A stretch of 64,000 bases of DNA. It comes from Casuarina equisetifolia (lineage: Eukaryota > Streptophyta > Magnoliopsida > Fagales > Casuarinaceae). Where the stretch lies: positions 22,780,853-22,844,852 of the forward strand of contig CM052358.1 in assembly GCA_028551475.1 (NCBI GenBank), written 5' to 3'. Of the stretch, positions 12,552 through 25,783 are shown in pieces (within the stretch, counting starts at the first letter, position 1; each line of letters starts with the position of its first letter). Under the pieces are notes generated by a model. It ran no database searches and was not told the DNA's origin. It saw nothing but the letters and a program-made list of their open reading frames with translations. A program made the translations under genes and the position numbers.

Positions 12552-14075
12552 AAATGAAATTGGTCAAACTTAGGCCAAACTTTGAATTTTCAAGCAATTT
12601 GTTAGACGGCATTAATGTTCAATTCTAATTTTCATACAAACATAGTTAAGTGTATTAATGGGATTGAGTATTATCTTCAAATTCAATTCACTTATTTGAC
12701 AGACAAACTCAAATATATTCATGAGTTATTCATTTGAAAACATTTTTATTTATGTTTCTAAGAAATTTGTACTAGTCACGAACTATTTACTATTAGGATC
12801 ATTTGAGTGGTTTTCACAAACTAAATATTTGTAGTAAGTCCCATGTTTTCATAATTATGTTTTGTAGTCTGTATATATTCATTATACATTGACATCTGTC
12901 ATTTTTGAATAATTGTTAATTTTCTTCTTCTCAATAGAATTTGTAGCACTCTTAATATGATGACAAGGTTGCTTTGGATTTCGTAGTCCTAAATTTGCCA
13001 CCACTCACCCTCCAAATAGCCTCTCTCGTGGAATACTTAGAGGTACAAAGGTATCACCCAAAAATTGCTTCTTTGGATGAAATGTCTAGAGGTACAAAAG
13101 TAGCAATGATAATAGAAGCAAAGAGTAAAGCAAATCTATAATATTATAGCTAGATATAGAAGGTCGTATGTTGTAGTTCGAAAGAATCCATGGACCACTT
13201 TTTCATAGGGTGTCCGTATTCTAAGGAGATTATTTTCAACATATGACAATCCTATTTATCATACAATGCAAAAAGAAAGAGTTATAACTCAAGTATCTCC
13301 GGACTTGAATTTGCTTTTTTTTTTTTCTCTTATGAAAAAGGTAGTTTGAATATTATCATAATTTGAAGTTATAAAAATCATGAAATGAAAATAATATAAT
13401 ATAATATAATATGATTTTACACAAGCTTATATGAGCCAAACAACTTTGTATAATAAATTTTCTATATTTGTATTCAACCAACAATCTAGGTGAATTTGGT
13501 CGAATACATATAATTCAAGCTAAAACTGCCTGAGTAATTTTAGTATACGAACAGTTCTCCTAATCATTTCATGGTGAACATAATGTAATAAAGGGTGATG
13601 TGAACTCTAATTATAAACAACGCTTACTTAGATCATGGGTCCGCTGGGACCAAAAAGAAACAGGGGCAGTTTCATTTCTTATCGTATGTGGTCAACAGGC
13701 CGTCCATGCCAAACAAATGGCATCTTAATATGACATTGTCCAAAGAGCAGCCGAGCCTACACATCTATGGGCTGAAGTGCATAAAAGATTATATTATGCT
13801 CTAAAAGAATTATAACCTCCAATCTTATTCTGAACTTTGTTAAAAGGTAAGAGTTATTTTTTTCACATAAAAAATATTTTTAAAAATAGTATATAAAGTA
13901 TGAAACACTTTCAAAACATTTTTAATATACTCCAATACGAATTGTGGGTTTTGTGTTGAGCTTTCAAGCACGGGAAATACCTCATTCTAAAAGTATATTT
14001 AATTCTATGATATAAATTTACTTTTACTTAATATTTTATTTGAGAGCAAAATGAACCTGCTGCGACTCCCGTTCA
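12552..14075. repeat. Intergenic spacer shared with unit 2
   Basis: No gene is visible. The spacer aligns with 44,352-45,893 in the same order, including the 'aaactttgaattttcaag' block, an (ATAAT)n microsatellite near 13,392-13,415 (longer in unit 2 near 45,208-45,242) and the 'cacgggaaat' block. It is evidence for the segmental duplication. Confidence 0.75.
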
Positions 14076-14109
14076 AGGACTGGAAAGCTTGTTTGACAGG
14101 ATTTTTTTT

Positions 14110-15070
14110 GAAATCCTTTGACTATTTCATGTAAATTTGTTCATTTAAGTTATCATGAAGAAAAGTAGTCTTCATGTCCATTTCCTCAATCTTAAGATTC
14201 AGACTAAAAATCAATCCCAAAACCACTTGGATTGAAGACAATTTCATAATGGGTGAGAAGATCTCATCATAACCAATTCTCTTTTTTAGACTAAAACTCT
14301 TAATAACTAATCTAGCTTTGTATTGAGAATGTAAAATTTTTTCATCATACTTCAATCTATAAATTTAATAATTCTTTAAAGTTTCTTGCTTTTAAACAAT
14401 GTCACCAATTCAAATGTTTGATTATTATATAAAAATTTCAACTTATCTAGCATTGCAACAATCTCTTTATTTATTTTTATTTTTTTGTCCACATCATTTA
14501 TTGCTTCTTCAAAGCTCTCAAGCTCACCTGCATCAATCAATAATACATACTTCTCAACAAAGTATTTGGAGGATAGATGATAACCTCTAGTAGACGTCTT
14601 CAATGATGGAACTATAGATGAATCCAGTCGAATATCAACAATATTATTTGTTTGAGTATCATTGTTATTTACATCCTATTAGTTGTTTTGAATCTAATTC
14701 TAAATTTGATCTTGAACATCATATTTAATGGCACCTTTAACTTATTCAAGCCATTATCTCTACAAATCATTTTTAAGGAATTAAGTCAATATTGATACAA
14801 ATCTTAGATTCTTGTGACACAATCTTTTCTTTCTGGTTAATATCTATTATATTCTAATTCTCAAAAATATGATATCATAATTTTTCACTATTTTCTTCAC
14901 AATTGGATTATAAAACTTATAACCAAACTCATTAGAACCATAGTCAATGAATATACATTCTCTCGTCTTGAAATCTAACTTAGGCCTCGTATCCTTTGGA
15001 ATATGAAGAAATGTTTTACAACCAAACACCTTTAGATAATTATTGGAAACATCATTTCCAAACTAAACTT
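14110..15070 (-). mobile_element. Ty1/copia pol fragment, Tork/Tnt1-like (old fossil)
   Basis: Minus-strand frames match copia integrase C-terminal sequence (around 14,847-15,029: CKTFLHIPKD, TRECIFIDYG), the linker (around 14,376-14,603) and the start of reverse transcriptase (around 14,122-14,355: IGYDEIFSPIMK, MDMKTTFLHD). The same blocks in the element at 25.1-30.6 kb show it belongs to the same family. It is heavily decayed with many breaks and has no LTRs recognised nearby. A homologous relic sits at the same relative place in unit 2, so this insertion predates the duplication. Confidence 0.85.
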
Positions 15071-15621
15071 TATTTGGCACTTCACCATCTAAAGCAATTA
15101 TTAGAAATAAATTGATGACACATAAATAATATTTGTGTATTAATTGCTTCATATCTTTTCTTTATTGGATTCTAATATTAGACAGAATATTTCTGCTTAC
15201 ACCGAGGAACAAATAATGATTTGGATAAATTGATTATCCAACATATAAAATATTTACGAAGACAATAACTTTCAATAGAATGAATGGCACAACTCATCAG
15301 GCCAAGCTCCACGATATTTGACAGAGAATAGTCGTCAATACAGGCTTCCTAGCAAAAAATAAAAAATAAAACTGCATAAGTAGTACAGCATTTACAAAAG
15401 TTATTGATGCAGTATATAAAAGTTAATCTCACAAGGCAACGGGTCTTGAACTGGCAGGCTCTACAAACCATTTATAAAGCAGAGGGGTAAAGTTTTGTAG
15501 CTCTGCCCTGCATTCAAGGTAACAGCTTGTTCAAGCAATCGGAACAGTATGAAAATTAAGAACCCACTTTTTGATCGGTGCTACTTGTCCAGTAGTTGAG
15601 CTGCATGGTCTACTATTTGAT

Positions 15622-18600
15622 TTAAACTTTTCTAGATGGCAATGGGACACGCTTGTGGTACTCTGCAAGAGCCCACAGCGGGAAAATGTTTCTGTATGCA
15701 AAAACGTGTAATATACATGTCTTTAGGGAGGCCGCAACAATGTCCTGTATAAGAAAGCGACCAAGTGTTGTAAAGTTATGCAGTAATTTCCTCCAATGCA
15801 CTTCAAATTAAGCTGTTCTGCTTTCCCCCTATTCTTCCTGAATTTAGCTCTAGTTTCGTAGTGCAAGAGTGAACTATAGATTTTGGTCAACTTTTCCTTG
15901 TTATTTAGTTTTTATCATTTTCTTTCTCTTAGTTTGAAGCTATGTAAAAGGAGGTACCTGTTGAGGAAAACCGCCATCTTCCAACTGAGAATTAATTATC
16001 AGTTTTGCAGCACGATGAAGAGGTTTTGGGTCTCTTTCAGCCTAATGCAATTACTTTCTTTGTATCAGAATAAGCAAGAAAAGCATATGACAGTATGATA
16101 TAAGAGAAAGAAAACCATAAACGGACCTGTCCGCATGAATAAGACCCATCATTGCCCATGCCGTTTCTAGGATTTTTTTTTTCCCAAGAATATGCATAGA
16201 GACCTGCATCTTCATTCCATCTTCAGCTATCCACATGTAATCAGGGATCCTAGCAAGATGTTCCCTGAAATAATCCCTATTTGGATCTTCAACCCAACAA
16301 GCAAGCATGCAAAGAACCTGTTCAATTGTAAATGGCTTTAGAAGTACTATTACATAGTACAAATAGATGCTCACTATTGCTTCCTTTGATTTTCTAATTG
16401 GATTACCTTTTCTATGGCCCCCATTATAATGTATTGACTATTCTCATCTTCATAATGAATGTGCTTCATTGTAATTTGAAGTGCCTTCTCTCTGACCAAT
16501 TCGTTTAGAGGCCAATGGGTGAAAAGAGGCTCGGTCATTAAGTATAGACTATCCCAAAGCAAATCTTGTATTCGAGCATGGGGATTATAGAAGTCTTCCT
16601 GTGACAATAGTTTTGCATGATAATTGCGCTAGAAGAATATTGGAGAACATATCTAGCAATAAGCACATATTAATGAGAAACATCAAAGTTAAGATAAACT
16701 CACCTTTGCACATTGATGACGTGTTTTCTTCCAATTAACTTCGTTGAATGGTTGACTATAAAGTTCTGCCCCTAATTGAAGAATAAGAGAAGTGATTGGG
16801 CCTACAAATCTTTGCCCATATAGATATGACATAGGCATATACACCATTTGGCTGTAGCACCACATTTTGGCTGGATTTTACGGGAAAGGGTATTGATTAG
16901 CAATAGTTAGCAAGTTTAATAATCAAACAGAAAAAAGTAAAGGTCTCCCAAGTAGCATTGACTTCAAATAGAGGTGATAGTCATAATTTAACGAATGCTG
17001 TATATAATTCTCAACTACTGGACAAGTTAATCTTGAGAACATTTCATCATGCTAACAGGGTCTAGAGTAAACTTCCAATTTTTGGAAGCCGAAAAAAGCA
17101 GTGGACAAAACTGGATGCATAGGAAGAAATGGAGGAAGAATCCAAAACTCCGGAGGCATTGGGTTGGTTCCCGCCCACTCATACAGACCAAGTATCTACT
17201 GGAAAGGGAAAACGTACACCAAAATTAACTATTTGCGAATACAGCGAATAGTTGGAACCTGAAAAATTGTCATGATACACTCCAATTCGGTGTTTTATAA
17301 AACGTAGTTGTACCGAGAGCCATGTCTTTCTCCATGAAGGGATGTGTGACACACCACCACGCTCAAGGATCCACTTTCGTGCCCTTGCACAGGCATTGTC
17401 TTGACCAGCATCAGGTCCTTCCCCTAATATACGCAAACAGATGTAGTTGAGAGCAGTGCAGAACATGCTACTGGTGTCCTCTATGTGTAATCCCCACCCA
17501 CCATCTTCATTCTGCAATATGCCGAATTTGCAGATACGCGTTAAACATGATAACTATAACCTTAAAAAAGTAATAATAGAGAAGAAAAAAGAAAAACAAA
17601 GAGAGATATAGATGAGAAAGCAAGCAATTCAGTGGAAACTTTGGTCCTATTTGGTTAATTAACACATAAAGCTTCGAAGAAGACGCACCTGATGACAGTA
17701 TATGTATCGGAGCATTTCTCTTTGATATTCTGCTGGGAACACGTTGTTAAGATGACCTGTAATGTATAGACAAATTACCTGCATATTATTGGGTTAAGAA
17801 GAAGGTATTTAGTAGTTGTGTCGAGGTGAAGATTAGAAGAAAATCAATAGCAGGTACGTCATTATCCAATTATACTAGTTACAACCCGGTCAATCTTTGG
17901 AAGATGTTTGGGTGTTAGATACTGGACAAGTCAAATAATTTTATTAGTGGATGATACTATAAATAAAAGCTGCCTTTCTATGATTTTGTTGGTACCTCAA
18001 AAATTGTTTTTATTTAATTGAGTAACTACTCGAAAAGTGTGGCGCAATTGGCACTGGGGGTTGCATGTTTCTCTCATCAAAGAATATGAGTCTTGGTGTG
18101 TGTTAAAAATAAATAAATAAATAAAAATTGAGTGACTACCACTATTTAAAAATGATGAAAATTATAAGAGTTACCAATGGAGGAACCAAAAACAATGGGC
18201 CAGAATTTTCTGCAGGCTAATGACCGTCATTGGCTTGCAATGAACAAAAGAAATACACAGCTCTTCTCAATGCAAATGTGGCCTTTTCATATGTGATTTC
18301 CTCGCCATCCTCAACCTTTAGGGCGGGAACCGTTGGTTTGAAGTTTTTCTCTCTACGAAACTGCAATTTTTTTTTTAAAAAAATGTAAGTAGCATATTAG
18401 TGTAAACAACATCGAAAACATTAGATCTTTCTTAGCATTATATCTAAATTCAAAAACTTCCATGTCATCCTGTATCGGCAGAAATATCAACACCCGCTAA
18501 GGTGTATAATTTCATTTCCCAAGTCAATAGTCAAAATAGCTTTAGAAAGCTAGGCCGTGCGTTTTACTAGGGATTTATGAATATTTGTCCGTAAAATAAG

Positions 18601-19774
18601 TTGGTTGGTTTTCCAAAATGTGTAAATTAACCATGTGAAATCATCATTTATATGTGGAATTTATGCTTATCACTATTCAAAAATGGGTCATATATGGTCT
18701 TTAGATTTTATTAAAAAAATTGTTGAAAATAGTGTGTCCCACATTTTCTCAATCCTATTGTAGTATCTTTTCTAAACTAGAACATATGTCCCTTTCTTAC
18801 AAATTAGTTTAAAAAGGATATAAATTCTCAAAAATGGTATAGGAGTTCATATTTAAATATAGAAATTTTTTATTTGTGGAAAATGATTCATGCAAAAAAG
18901 AATTTTCACCATGCTCAAATGAAAATTGTTGAAAATAATGTATTTAGTACATTTTCTAAACTTTATTATGTTTTTTTTTTGCAATGAAATACAGGTCCTC
19001 TTGTTTTTTATGAAATAAAATAAAAAAATTTATATATAAGATATATCAATGAAAGATGGTTAGGGATATAAGTATACCTTTATAAAAGAACGTTCCACAA
19101 TATTATATTACATGAACATTGGTATCTTACAAGCTTTTTGATGACTCTAAAAATTACACATTTAAGATTTATACTGTTTTTTAATATTTTATTATTCTAT
19201 TCATTCCAAAAAGAATAAAAAATTCAAACATGAATTTAACGACGCATGTTATGGTACTAGGTTCACATTTAAGGATTGAACCTTTTTGTTTTAAGATAAA
19301 AATTTATGTAGAAAGTACTTTCCAACGCACTCAAGATAAGGAGGCGAACAAAAAGAATCACGTGTCCACCAGCGGGACAATTCTACATTAATAAACTCAT
19401 ATTTTAATAATACGGGACAAAGGTATCTTTTATATACAAATTAATTTATAAACTCATATTTTAATAATACGGGACAATTCTTAATATTTAACAAAAAGGC
19501 TTGCAGTAAAAGAAAAGTAGCTGCTTTTACCGTAAATGTATCGACATCAGTCCAGAGGTAGAGAATGGAGTACCTGCATCTGCCATAGGAGATCACTGCT
19601 AGGTTTGACGTGTTAGCGGTTCTCGTAGAAATTTGGACGGGCTTCTTCAACCTCAGCCCGTTCTTCTGGGGTACCAGCCTCAGGGTCGAACTCCCATATC
19701 TGCCTCCCAGCAAAGTTGTTTATGCTGAAGAGATAAGGGTTCTTGCCGCCATCTGCTATCTTAAGCCTCCACAT
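15622..19774 (-). pseudogene. Oxidosqualene cyclase pseudogene (OSC-1)
   Basis: This is a triterpene synthase of the beta-amyrin/lupeol type, recognised from the start [14 protein letters not shown] and by alignment with OSC-2. Exons found are 19,574-19,774, 18,175-18,360, 17,689-17,778, 17,314-17,511, 17,111-17,195, 16,704-16,870, 16,407-16,598, 16,204-16,317, then only the end of exon 15 (about 16,133-16,165), exon 16 at 15,958-16,041 and exon 17 at 15,622-15,744. Exons 9-14, including the catalytic DCTAE motif, are deleted. Further damage: a TAA in exon 1 (NR*HVKPS), a TAG replacing the Trp of DGHWPAEN in exon 2, loss of the exon 5 donor, and a 1-base loss at the end of exon 15. Its exon 4 acceptor is an intact CAG, unlike OSC-2. 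It belongs to unit 1 with GH1-A. Confidence 0.93.
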
Positions 19775-19849
19775 TCTTCTCTATTTCTCTATGTCAAAGG
19801 GCACAATGGTGAGTGGAGATAATCGAGATTGATGATGTTGCTACCACTT

Positions 19850-20500
19850 AACTTTCTGTTAAAGTACATAGAAAAACAGGCTAACGTAGAAATAGTTGAT
19901 GACAGCAAGAGGCTTTTCCTACAACCAACTGGTGCCACATCAATCAACATCAAGAGGCCCTTCCCTTTCCCACAAGCAAACGCTGCCACATTAGTCAACA
20001 GCAAGCTCTTCCCACAAGCAAACTCAGCCAACTACCGTATTGTCTAGCTAAATCTGGAAAACTCCTAACTAACTTCTATGAATTCTCGTTCAAGCTTTAG
20101 AACAATTGCCGTGAGAAACCTTTGGAGAATAGTCTGCTACAGTAATGTTGAAGAAAGTTGAAACAATGGGCAAGCTGAAGTGCAGCAATCCATGGTAAAG
20201 TGAAGATTTTCTGTGGAAAAGCTTGAGTTCAAGTTTATTCCAATCAAACGCTACAAAGAAGAATCATGTGTCTTTACAATATAACAAGGAAAGAAAAAAC
20301 GTGACCCGCTGAGACCAACATTTTGGTCTCAGCCTATTACAATGTTACAATATATATATGAAGTGAGGCTTACAAGCCACCAATTTCAACATATGTTCTG
20401 TTCTTTGTAGTGTTGTAACAAGGCCATTGGCCCTGCGATTATAGTTTCATTAAATTAGTTTTGTTGTCCTTATTTTAGTTTAATGTAAATTATAATCATA
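19850..20500. other. Unit-1-specific insertion upstream of OSC-1, unclassified
   Basis: The OSC upstream regions of the two units align on both sides (19,830 with 59,275, and about 20,500 with 59,325), but unit 1 has about 650 bases extra. The stretch starts near 'tgttaaagtacatag' and holds short open frames on both strands without recognisable domains. A small LTR-derived insertion is possible, but no clean target-site duplication was seen. Confidence 0.45.
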
Positions 20501-20904
20501 ATTTGGTGATAATGATATACAAGTCAGATATACAGTAATAACAATATGTTAGTTAATGGGTTGTACAAACAATCTTATATTTTGTCAACAAGATCACTAT
20601 TTTGAAAATTTTCTGCTACAGTTATGTTGAAGAAAGTCTCTCGATTATTCACCCTTCTTTCTTTATTTGTTTTACTTTCTCTTTCGCATTTTCTGTTCCG
20701 TTTATGTTATTATAATAGTTCAAACAAGCACTGGAATTATCTGAAAATTTCCTAATCTTGCTTATATTAATTTCTTTGTAATCTGTTATTCTTCAATACA
20801 TTTAGAAAAAGAAAATTGTTTAATATTTCATGGATCATGTAAGTTTAGTCCATTGATTAATTGTGATCATTGACTGATTTCCGTTGACTTATATCCACTG
20901 TCGG

Positions 20905-23900
20905 AGAAGAGAAGTAGAAGGTTTTATGTTCCACGGGATGAAAGCTTCTCGGAGATTAAGGGGCTTGCATTTTCAACGAAAGCACTATATATGGTGCTCC
21001 GAATACTAGTGCCACGCCTTGGAAGGGTAATGGTGGATGCAGATCTTGGATTCCCGTACGTCAAGGCCATAGACTCACACTTCAGTGAAGGAGTTGACTT
21101 GCCATAGGAAGAAATCGAAGAGCGATTCCTCAATGCCGTCATGCCTAGGCTTGTGAAAACCCTCTCGAAAACAAGAGGTGTGCTTCGCTTTGAGAGCCCC
21201 GAAACAATGAAGAGTAAGAAAACTGAACACAAAAATCATAGGTCTTGTATCTGAGGCCCTCTCTTTTCTTATTCAAAATCATGAATTCTTTTTTGAATCT
21301 CAGGGGACAATTTCTTTTGGTTTAGGGACGACGAGTTCGCTCGACAGACTCTTGCTGGTGTCAACCCAAATAGCATAAAGTTGGTCACGGTATGGGTTGA
21401 AACGTCTTAGAATATTTGATTACAGAAGGATTGAACTCTAGTTCCCATGCATAACCATCGAGTATATCTATAATCTTATGATGATTTTTGCTCATTGTGC
21501 AAAAATAAATGAAATTACCTCTCTATTTAGAAATATTAAATTTTCTTAGACAAATGTTTTATTATATTATAGTTAAAGGATTCTAAATTTGATTCCTTCT
21601 TAGATGAGCTAGTTAAAATAAGAGTTTCTACAATATATTATAGAAATTCTTATAAAAATAAAAAATATGAAGAACAATATGAAAAGAGCAATTTGTATTT
21701 CTTGGATAAATCTTGAGTACACTCCAACTACCTTTTTATAGTAGTTGGAAAACAAATGTAAATCATCTCTTAATGATGATAATCAATACAAAATTGATTA
21801 TGAAAACCTCATACATGAAGAACCCTAAGACCTTCTAGATTTTGAGTGGAAAACTTCATCATTGAAATAAAGAGATCGTTTTGTATAATTGTCAAATGAA
21901 GGAGATAAAAATTTGTTCTTGCATGGGCATGAGGAAGAAGATGACGCATGTGAGGTACATGCATGCATCTTTATGTTGTCCATAATTTGCCTTGGTAGAA
22001 TGGCGTGTGTGGTACATGCATGTGCTTTATCTTTAAGAACCATTGTTTCTGCTTCAGATATGGCCGATGTATTGAATTTTAATTTTTGTTGATTTTTGGT
22101 TTTTGATTCATATGTGGTTGGCGAGATTGTAGGTTTAGTTGGCGGTTCCGTTTCCGTTTGTATTTCTAACAGAGCTTGCCTAGTTGGAATATATTCTTGA
22201 ATCTTTGTATTTTTCCATTTTTAGATGAATAAACTCAAGTATTTATAAAAATATATAAATAAATTATGTCCATTTTAGTGTAAAATATTTTTCAGTATAT
22301 TTCTTTTTTGTTCTAGATGCTCTAAAAATTGTGTAAACTTGATGCAGGAATGGCCACTAAGGAGTAAACTTGACACAGATATTTACGGCCCACAAGAATC
22401 AGCCATTACAACGGAGATGATTACAGAAGAAATTGGAGGTCTAATGACAGTTGACAAGGTAAGGAAGATGCATAGCATAAGAAACGCTTATCACCCAATT
22501 ATCACTTATCCATAACTACGCGTAACTTGAATGTATCTAGGCCATAAAACAGAAGAAGTTGTTCATACTAGATTACCATGATCTATTGTTACCTTTTGTC
22601 AACAAAATAAGGCAGCTTGAAGGCACTACGCTTTATGGTTCACGGACAGTATTCTTCTTAACCAAAGATGGCACATTGAGGCCACTGGCTATTGAACTGA
22701 GTCGGCCGCCTATGGAGGCAAGTTTTTACACCCTCTTGGCATTCAATGGGTATCTGGCTTTGGAGGATTGCCAAAGCTCACGTCCTCTCCCATGACTCTG
22801 GCTATCACCAGCTTGTTAGTCACTGGTATGTGGTACTATTTAGATCCATTTGTATGAAATATTAAAAAGCTCAAAGTTCAATATAAAGACTAGTTCATGA
22901 ATTAGATAACATGGTTTACATTTAAATGTTATCTAAAAATTATATATTTATGATGTGAAACTTTTGTCCTCAATTTTTGATAGATTATAGAATTATCACA
23001 ACAAAATTTTAAATGAGTGGACGGTAGTAACATAGGCATTCGTGCGTGCTGCTTTGCTGGCTAACAACACATTGTGTGACGGAACCTTATGTAATTGCTA
23101 CCAATAGACAACTTAGTGTGATGCATCCAATTTATAGATTGTTGTACCCTCATTTCCGCTACACCATCGAGATCAATGCTCTTGCTCGCGAGGCACTTAT
23201 CAATGCTGGGGGAACCATTGTGTCCGCCTTCAGTCCTGGCCAATATTGTATGGAACTATGCTCCGTTGCTTACGATCTTCTATTGCGGTTCGACCACCAA
23301 GCTTTACTTGTCGATCTGGTAAGCAGGTAATCTCTTAGCCAGCCTCTTGTCAAAGCCTAAAAGCTATTTGGAAATAGCAAGTGCTGTAGTCCCTAAATTT
23401 CCCTTCACCATGTTGATCAGGTAGGTTCTATGCTTATCATTTGTCTAAAACAAACATCCGAACCAATTTTTTTGGTTTATGTAGGGGAATGGCTGTTGAA
23501 GATCCAAGTGCTCCTCATGGCCTGAAGCTTACAATTAAAGATTACCCATCTGCGAACGACGGCCTGATCCTTTGGGATGCTATCAAATTATGGATCACGG
23601 ATTATGTCAACCACTACTACCCAAACCCCAGCCTTGTAGAAACTGATCAAGAGCTCCAAGCACGGTGGACAGAAATTCGAACAGTAGGCCATGCTGACAA
23701 GAAGGACGGACCGTGGTGGCCAGTCCTGAAAACGCCCAAAGATCTGATTGACATCGTCACTACGATCACTTGGGTCACTTCTGGTCAACATGCAGCGGTA
23801 AACTTCGGGCAATACTCTTATGCAGGTTATTTCCCTAACCGGCCACCTATTGCTAGAATCAACATGCCCACAGAGAACCCTACGGAAGAATCATGGCAAA

Positions 23901-24250
23901 AGTTCATGCAAAAACCTGAAGGTGCACTTCTGAAATGCTTCCCTTCACAACTTCAAGCAACAATGATAATGGCTGTTCTGAACATACTGTTTTATCACTC
24001 CCCGGACGAGGAGTATATTGGGGAGACAATGGAGACAGCATGGGCAGAAGATCCATGGATAAATATGGCTTTTGAACGATTCAAAGAAAGATTGAAGGAA
24101 CTTGAAAAAATAATTGATGAAAGGAACGCAGACAGTGATTTAAAGAGTAGGAGCTGGGACTGTTCCGTATCAGCTTTTGAGCCAGTTTCGGAGCCTGGGT
24201 TAACAGGAAAAGGAGTGCCATATAGCATTCCATTTGACTTCCAAATATAG
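20905..24250 (+). pseudogene. 13-lipoxygenase (LOX2-type) pseudogene, 5'-truncated
   Basis: The gene is of the plastid linoleate 13-lipoxygenase type, which oxygenates polyunsaturated fatty acids in oxylipin and jasmonate synthesis. Coding pieces are about 20,905-21,214 (FYVPRDESFSEIKG), 21,304-21,389 ([16 protein letters not shown]), 22,348-22,458, about 22,542-22,828 ([26 protein letters not shown]), about 23,059-23,328 ([21 protein letters not shown]) and 23,485-24,250 (GLILWDAIK, SGQHAAVNFGQ). The iron-ligand regions are recognisable. The transit peptide, PLAT domain and first exons (roughly 280 residues) are absent. There is a TAG at 21,105, a small deletion with frameshift after RPPME near 22,715, and loss of the acceptor before 23,059. 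The C-terminus is also shifted (PFDFQI for the usual short -SI end). The last exon stays open for over 250 codons, so decay is fairly recent. Confidence 0.92.
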
Positions 24251-25092
24251 CTTGAGATTTTGAAGCTCAATTGTGTGCAAGGAGAATAACTCGAATAAGA
24301 AATGGTTTCATCCTTGAAATATTCGAAGGCTTGATTCAAACTGGCTCAATGTTGTGTGTTCTAGAAAGGTTTCCAATCTTGGATCTAAAATACTACAAAT
24401 AAACTCAATTGAACTTTTTTATTTGCTTGTAAAATAACCTACATACACTAGCGAAATTGTCCAGAGCCCCGTAGGAGTCTGCATCGAATTTTAATTCTGA
24501 CCTTATATTTCTATTAATGCACTCTAGATGTTTCAAGTACAAATTCGCTGGGGATATCAATTTATGGAGCCACAATTTCATGCCTTTTCACTTCAGCAGC
24601 GGCTGCTTGGGCAAGAAGCTGAAAGTTTCTCATCAAATTTGCTGTTCGAGTACCTCAATCACTTTTTGTTGATCGACACATGCCTTTGAGTTTTCATTAA
24701 ATTGCCCTTCACCCAATCATCCAATCGATAGAAGAACATCTACACCACCTATCACAATTATTAGCGTTTTTTTTTCCTCATTGTTTGTCCCTCACAGGTG
24801 AGTCCTATGAACGTCGAAGCCCATACAAGCAAGAGAAAGATAAGAGTCAATAAGCACTTGACTCAATTGAAGGTAGCTATTATTTCGAATGTCTTGATTC
24901 TAAATTTGACACCCAAGTATGTACATTAAGATATGTCTAGAAAAATAAAATAAAAAAGATAAAGAAGAAGGAGGAGGAGGAGGAGGAGTAGAAAGATAAG
25001 AGGCGAGCATTAAACATGTACTTTCAATTCCATAGGTCTAGACGTTGAAATGAGAGGATATCTTTGTGGTCCTTCGCATGGTCCTCCATAGG
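24251..25092. other. Intergenic, no gene seen
   Basis: The stretch holds the presumed 3' flank of the lipoxygenase pseudogene and AT-rich DNA. A short GGA/GAA microsatellite lies at about 24,962-24,989. Nothing else was recognised. Confidence 0.6.
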
Positions 25093-25097
25093 GAAAG

Positions 25098-25783
25098 TGT
25101 TGGGTTAGTCAGCCCATATTCAAGAACTTATTATTGGGTCTAATTAGGGTAATGTGGCCCTAAAGTTTAAAAGAAAAAATATAGGATTTTTTCTTTAAGA
25201 AAAGAGGTGAGTGGCCGTCAAAAAGAAAAGAGAGAGAGAAAAGAAAAGAGCAGAATTTCGCAGGAATTAGAGGCCCTACGCAGCAGTTGATCAAACATCT
25301 AATCAAGGTCGAACCGTGGTCCGATTGAGCTGATTTTTTGTCAGCAGGTTCGGGATTAGGTGTTTTTCATTGTGAACAGTTAGATCGTCGTTTGGATCTC
25401 TTGAAGTCAGTAGATTGTGGTCGAAAATTTGGGTGATATTTCTCCAACTTTTCTTGGTTAAGTTGTTGTTTACAACTTGTTCTTCACTATTTATTGGTGA
25501 TTCTATTGTTGTTGAATCAGTAAATCTTTGTCCTGTTGCTATTGTTAAGGATTTGATTGGGTTGTATCCTAACGATTGATATAGTGGAGATTTGGGTGGA
25601 CTCCGTGATCGGTCCCGTGGTTTTTTATCCTTCACATTGGAGGAGTTTTTCCACATAGAAATTCTTTTGTGTTGATTGTGATTTGCTTATTTTACTTGTG
25701 ATTCGAATACATCGTTGGTGTTTTTAGTATTTCCTCATAGGTTCAATCAAAGTAGAAAACTTTATATGTCGTTTTTCCCATCA
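25098..25783 (+). repeat. 5' LTR of the copia element
   Basis: It starts TGTTGGGTTAG and ends CCCATCA directly before the primer-binding site. It matches 29,910-30,596 with few differences. Confidence 0.93.

Noticed and set aside
13392-13415. Short direct repeats as a CRISPR-like array
   Set aside because: This is an (ATAAT)n microsatellite with no spacers, in a plant nuclear context.
23995-24339. 114-codon minus-strand frame at the lipoxygenase end
   Set aside because: It is antisense to the last lipoxygenase exon and has no domain of its own.
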